64,000 bases of DNA from assembly GCA_947038565.1 (NCBI GenBank), contig CAMQWP010000002.1:186001-250000 (forward strand). The letters run 5' to 3'. Position 1 is the first letter of the stretch, and every line of letters begins with the position of its first letter. A model generated the notes under the pieces. It was given only the letters and a program-made list of their open reading frames with translations. It was not told the origin of the DNA and did not search any database. A program made the translations under genes and the position numbers. This DNA comes from an uncultured Clostridia bacterium. GTDB taxonomy: Bacteria > Bacillota > Clostridia > Christensenellales > UBA3700. Below, in pieces: positions 62,171-64,000 of this stretch.

Positions 62171-62287
62171 AAACCCTCCTATATATCACGCAAATGTCAT
62201 GATTTTCTATGACTCACGCACGCCTAGCACGCATATATTGTATTATAATATAATACTTATGCTTATATTTTTAACATACAAACCACA

Positions 62288-62734
62288 CTAAATACTCAAC
62301 TTTTCAAGACAGTCACACTCCGTAGAAGTGCTGATATCGAAATTTCTTTCACTCTCGCCTAGCTTGGTTATCTCTATCCGAATTATACATTTCTCATCGG
62401 GGAACTCAGTGAATTTATTCCACTCAATAACGCAAACTCCCGCCTCATAAAGATTGTCCGACAGCCCTAGTTCAAATAGCTCGTCCTCGTCCTCTACTCG
62501 ATACATATCATAATGCGATAACTTACACCTACCGCTATACTCACGCATAAAAGCAAAAGTCGGGCTTGTAACTAGGTCAGTGACCTCTAGCCCTTCAGCA
62601 AGTGCTTTCGTAAAGGTTGTCTTGCCCGCACCAAGGTCGCCCGATATCAGGATTATCTCATCACCATTTAATATTTTAGCTAACTTTTTCGCAAGCTCTT
62701 GTGTCTCTTGTAGACTTTTTACTATATATTCCAT
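62288..62734 (-). CDS. tsaE: TsaE: tRNA threonylcarbamoyladenosine biosynthesis ATPase
   Basis: An ATPase of the t6A pathway. The P-loop is [20 protein letters not shown], with [34 protein letters not shown] and VIEWNKF after it. The start at 62734 (148 residues, [19 protein letters not shown]) is chosen by family length; the frame is open for 26 more codons upstream, but neither start has a good ribosome binding site. Divergent from the FMN riboswitch. Confidence 0.93.
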   Translation of the reverse strand: MEYIVKSLQETQELAKKLAKILNGDEIILISGDLGAGKTTFTKALAEGLEVTDLVTSPTFAFMREYSGRCKLSHYDMYRVEDEDELFELGLSDNLYEAGVCVIEWNKFTEFPDEKCIIRIEITKLGESERNFDISTSTECDCLEKLSI

Positions 62735-62821
62735 ACAAATATTATATATCTTTTCCGCATTATTTGCAAGTAGTATTTGCCACATACATAAAAACATTTT
62801 AAAATATTTCACAAATAATGC

Positions 62822-62850
62822 TTGCTTTTACTGCTTTTATGTAGTACACT
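62822..62850 (+). promoter_or_regulatory. ribU promoter
   Basis: TTGCTT (62822-62827), 17 bases, TACACT (62845-62850). A modest match, but the predicted start (about 62857) falls exactly at the first stem of the riboswitch. Confidence 0.55.
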
Positions 62851-62852
62851 TA

Positions 62853-62985
62853 TACCATAGCTTTGGGGCGAGGTGCGATTCCTCACCGACGGTATAGTCC
62901 GTGAACACACGATTTTTCGTGTGCCGAGTAGGCGTAATTCCTACACCGACAGTAATAGTCTGGATGTGAAAAGTTATCTTATACC
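62853..62985 (+). promoter_or_regulatory. FMN riboswitch (RFN element)
   Basis: The conserved blocks are all present in order: GGGGCGAGGTGCGATTCCTCACCGACGG, TAGTCCGTGA, a variable hairpin (CACACGATTTTTCGTGTG), CCTACACCGACAGT and AGTCTGGATG. P1 forms between TAGCTTT (62858-62864) and AAAGTTA (62970-62976). It senses FMN and controls the riboflavin transporter gene downstream. Confidence 0.95.
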
Positions 62986-63097
62986 GTATTTCTATACTTA
63001 TATTATGTCGCAGTATTTATATATTGCGTGCATGCTTATGATACATTCTGTATCACGTACGCTATAGCTAGATTTACGAAGATATCCTTATCTCATT

Positions 63098-63128
63098 ATG
63101 TGCCCTTTTAGCGGGTGCATTTTTTTTT
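63098..63128 (+). terminator. Riboswitch-controlled terminator before ribU
   Basis: The stem ATGTGCCC/GGGTGCAT (two G-U pairs) plus nine T lies just before the ribU ribosome binding site. FMN binding would favour this hairpin and shut off ribU. A further hairpin at 63026-63062 (GCGT...TGATAC/GTATCA...ACGC) may be part of the switch. Confidence 0.85.
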
Positions 63129-63143
63129 AGGAGGATATAATAC

Positions 63144-63824
63144 ATGTCTACAAAAAGAATTACTGGCATGGCGGTCATGTCTGCTATGTCTATCATATTA
63201 GTCGCGATACCATTTTTAAGGATACAGCCCTTCCCTATCGCACCATTTTTGGAGTACGATGCGGGAGATATACCTATCATGATGGCGACATTTATTTACG
63301 GTCCAATGGCGGGAATGATGGTAACGGTTATCGTGTCATTGATCCAAGGTCTTGCGTTCTCTTTTGGCGGAGGTGCTATCGGCATACTAATGCATATAAT
63401 CGCTACGGGTGCTTTTGTGCTTACTGGCGGAATACTGTTTAGGTTTATTAAAGATAGCAAATTGCCAAAGATAGCAAGTCTTTCTATATCAATAGTAGTC
63501 GGCGTGATAGGCTGGCTGATAGGCTCGATATCTTTTAATGTACTGCTTACACCTATCTTTATGGGCGTACCTCGAGAGGGGGTCATATCACTATTACTAC
63601 CTGCGATACTACCTTTTAACATCATGAAATCAGGCATAAATGGCACAATTGCAGGCGTATTATACATGCTACTAAGCAAGCAAATAGACAAATATCTAAA
63701 CAGTAGCATAGCAATTACTGACGTAGAATTATCTAAGTTTGACAGCGAAACTACGGACAATGAGAGCGTGGAAACATCTGATAGCGACCCAGTCTTAAAT
63801 AATCAGGATCTTACTGATCAGTAA
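63144..63824 (+). CDS. ribU: RibU: riboflavin ECF transporter substrate-binding component
   Basis: A 226-residue membrane protein with about six helices. FLEYDAGDIPIMMATFIYGPMAGMMVTVIVSLIQ is the RibU signature of helices 2-3, and the late NIMKSGINGTIAGVLYMLL fits too. It binds riboflavin outside and works with a shared EcfAAT module that is not in the window. The last ~35 residues are an acidic Ser/Asp/Thr-rich extension. AGGAGG precedes the ATG. Control by the FMN riboswitch supports the substrate. Confidence 0.94.
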   Translation: MSTKRITGMAVMSAMSIILVAIPFLRIQPFPIAPFLEYDAGDIPIMMATFIYGPMAGMMVTVIVSLIQGLAFSFGGGAIGILMHIIATGAFVLTGGILFRFIKDSKLPKIASLSISIVVGVIGWLIGSISFNVLLTPIFMGVPREGVISLLLPAILPFNIMKSGINGTIAGVLYMLLSKQIDKYLNSSIAITDVELSKFDSETTDNESVETSDSDPVLNNQDLTDQ

Positions 63825-63967
63825 TTAGATTTACGCAAATACATGCTAGCTACTATTATCTAGCTATAATTGTAATTATATCAGTATAGTTATATAAAAT
63901 ACAATCATATCAGCATTATGACATAAAGCACAATATAAATATCAGCAATATGATATATAAAAGAGAA

Positions 63968-64000
63968 AAAAACGCACCCCCGACTAAAAGTCTGTGGTGC
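63968..64000 (-). terminator. Intrinsic terminator of a gene beyond the right edge
   Basis: GCACC/GGTGC with an inner GACT/AGTC stem is followed on the minus strand by a T-run. It probably ends a minus-strand gene starting outside the window. Confidence 0.75.

Noticed and set aside
1..64000. tRNA, rRNA, insertion sequence or prophage
   Set aside because: No T-loop motifs in a cloverleaf context, no rRNA blocks, no transposase, integrase or phage genes were seen on reading.

Overview
The window looks like a piece of chromosome from an AT-rich, low-GC Bacillota (Clostridia-type) bacterium, probably anaerobic and possibly gut-associated. The evidence is gene content and order: an rpmE / DUF1385 / prmC / prfA block, an IspH-ribosomal protein S1 fusion behind cmk and plsC, spoVG, a YggS-SepF-LspA-RluD-PyrR series, clpP-clpX next to tig, AGGAGG-type ribosome binding sites almost everywhere, a PerR-like regulator beside a reverse rubrerythrin, and intracellular beta-galactosidase and alpha-galactosidase-like proteins. 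Nothing resembles a prophage, transposon, CRISPR array, tRNA or rRNA. Nearly all genes lie on the minus strand, so the leading strand probably runs right to left.

Layout. 1-6 kb: threonine synthase, a small P-loop-like protein, release factor 1, a DUF1385-PrmC fusion and ribosomal protein L31. 6-14 kb: a zinc-less MDR dehydrogenase (+), a polytopic membrane protein whose acidic tail is cut by an in-frame TAG, asparagine synthetase A, a sugar isomerase-like TIM barrel, an acyl-CoA synthetase and two RNA-modifying enzymes. 14-26 kb: ileS (promoter but no T-box), a DEDDh exonuclease, LacZ, YccF, rubrerythrin and PerR with candidate operators, and a GH36-like protein (+). 25.9-26.6 kb holds three tandem small RNA genes. 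27-37 kb: thioredoxin reductase, two degenerate kinase-like proteins in an operon, an MBL hydrolase, aldolase (+), MurC, SpoVG (+), an aminotransferase with its Lrp regulator, and an EEP-family phosphodiesterase. 37-42 kb: an unlisted 53-residue zinc-ribbon gene (+), pyrR-rluD-lspA-sepF-yggS and an MscS channel. 42.5-43.2 kb is a gene-free region with 20-bp tandem repeats. 43-57 kb: IspH-S1, PlsC, Cmk, a flavoprotein, ClpX, ClpP, trigger factor, RqcH (+), an acidic-tailed membrane protein and isocitrate dehydrogenase. 57-64 kb: Ddl and MurF (peptidoglycan D-Ala-D-Ala branch), an alpha/beta hydrolase that appears to start at ATT, RimI, TsaB, TsaE, and an FMN riboswitch controlling RibU (+).

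How the parts connect. Several operons are visible as overlapping or touching genes: tsaB-rimI-hydrolase-murF, cmk-plsC-ispH/rpsA, yggS-sepF-lspA-rluD-pyrR, Lrp-aminotransferase, and the kinase-like pair. Many promoters follow one pattern: a TTGxxx -35 box, usually a 17-bp spacer, a TATAAT/TATTAT -10 box and often an extended TGn. This made it possible to assign promoters to rpmE, ileS, lacZ, perR, fba, spoVG, yggS, cmk, tig, rqcH, icd and others.

The most interesting element is the cluster of three ~100-nt RNA genes at 25.9-26.5 kb. Each has its own sigma-A promoter, a 5' hairpin, an identical single-stranded C-rich stretch and an intrinsic terminator. The design resembles multicopy Firmicute sRNAs that pair with Shine-Dalgarno sequences. 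All calls come from reading the sequence; no database search was run.
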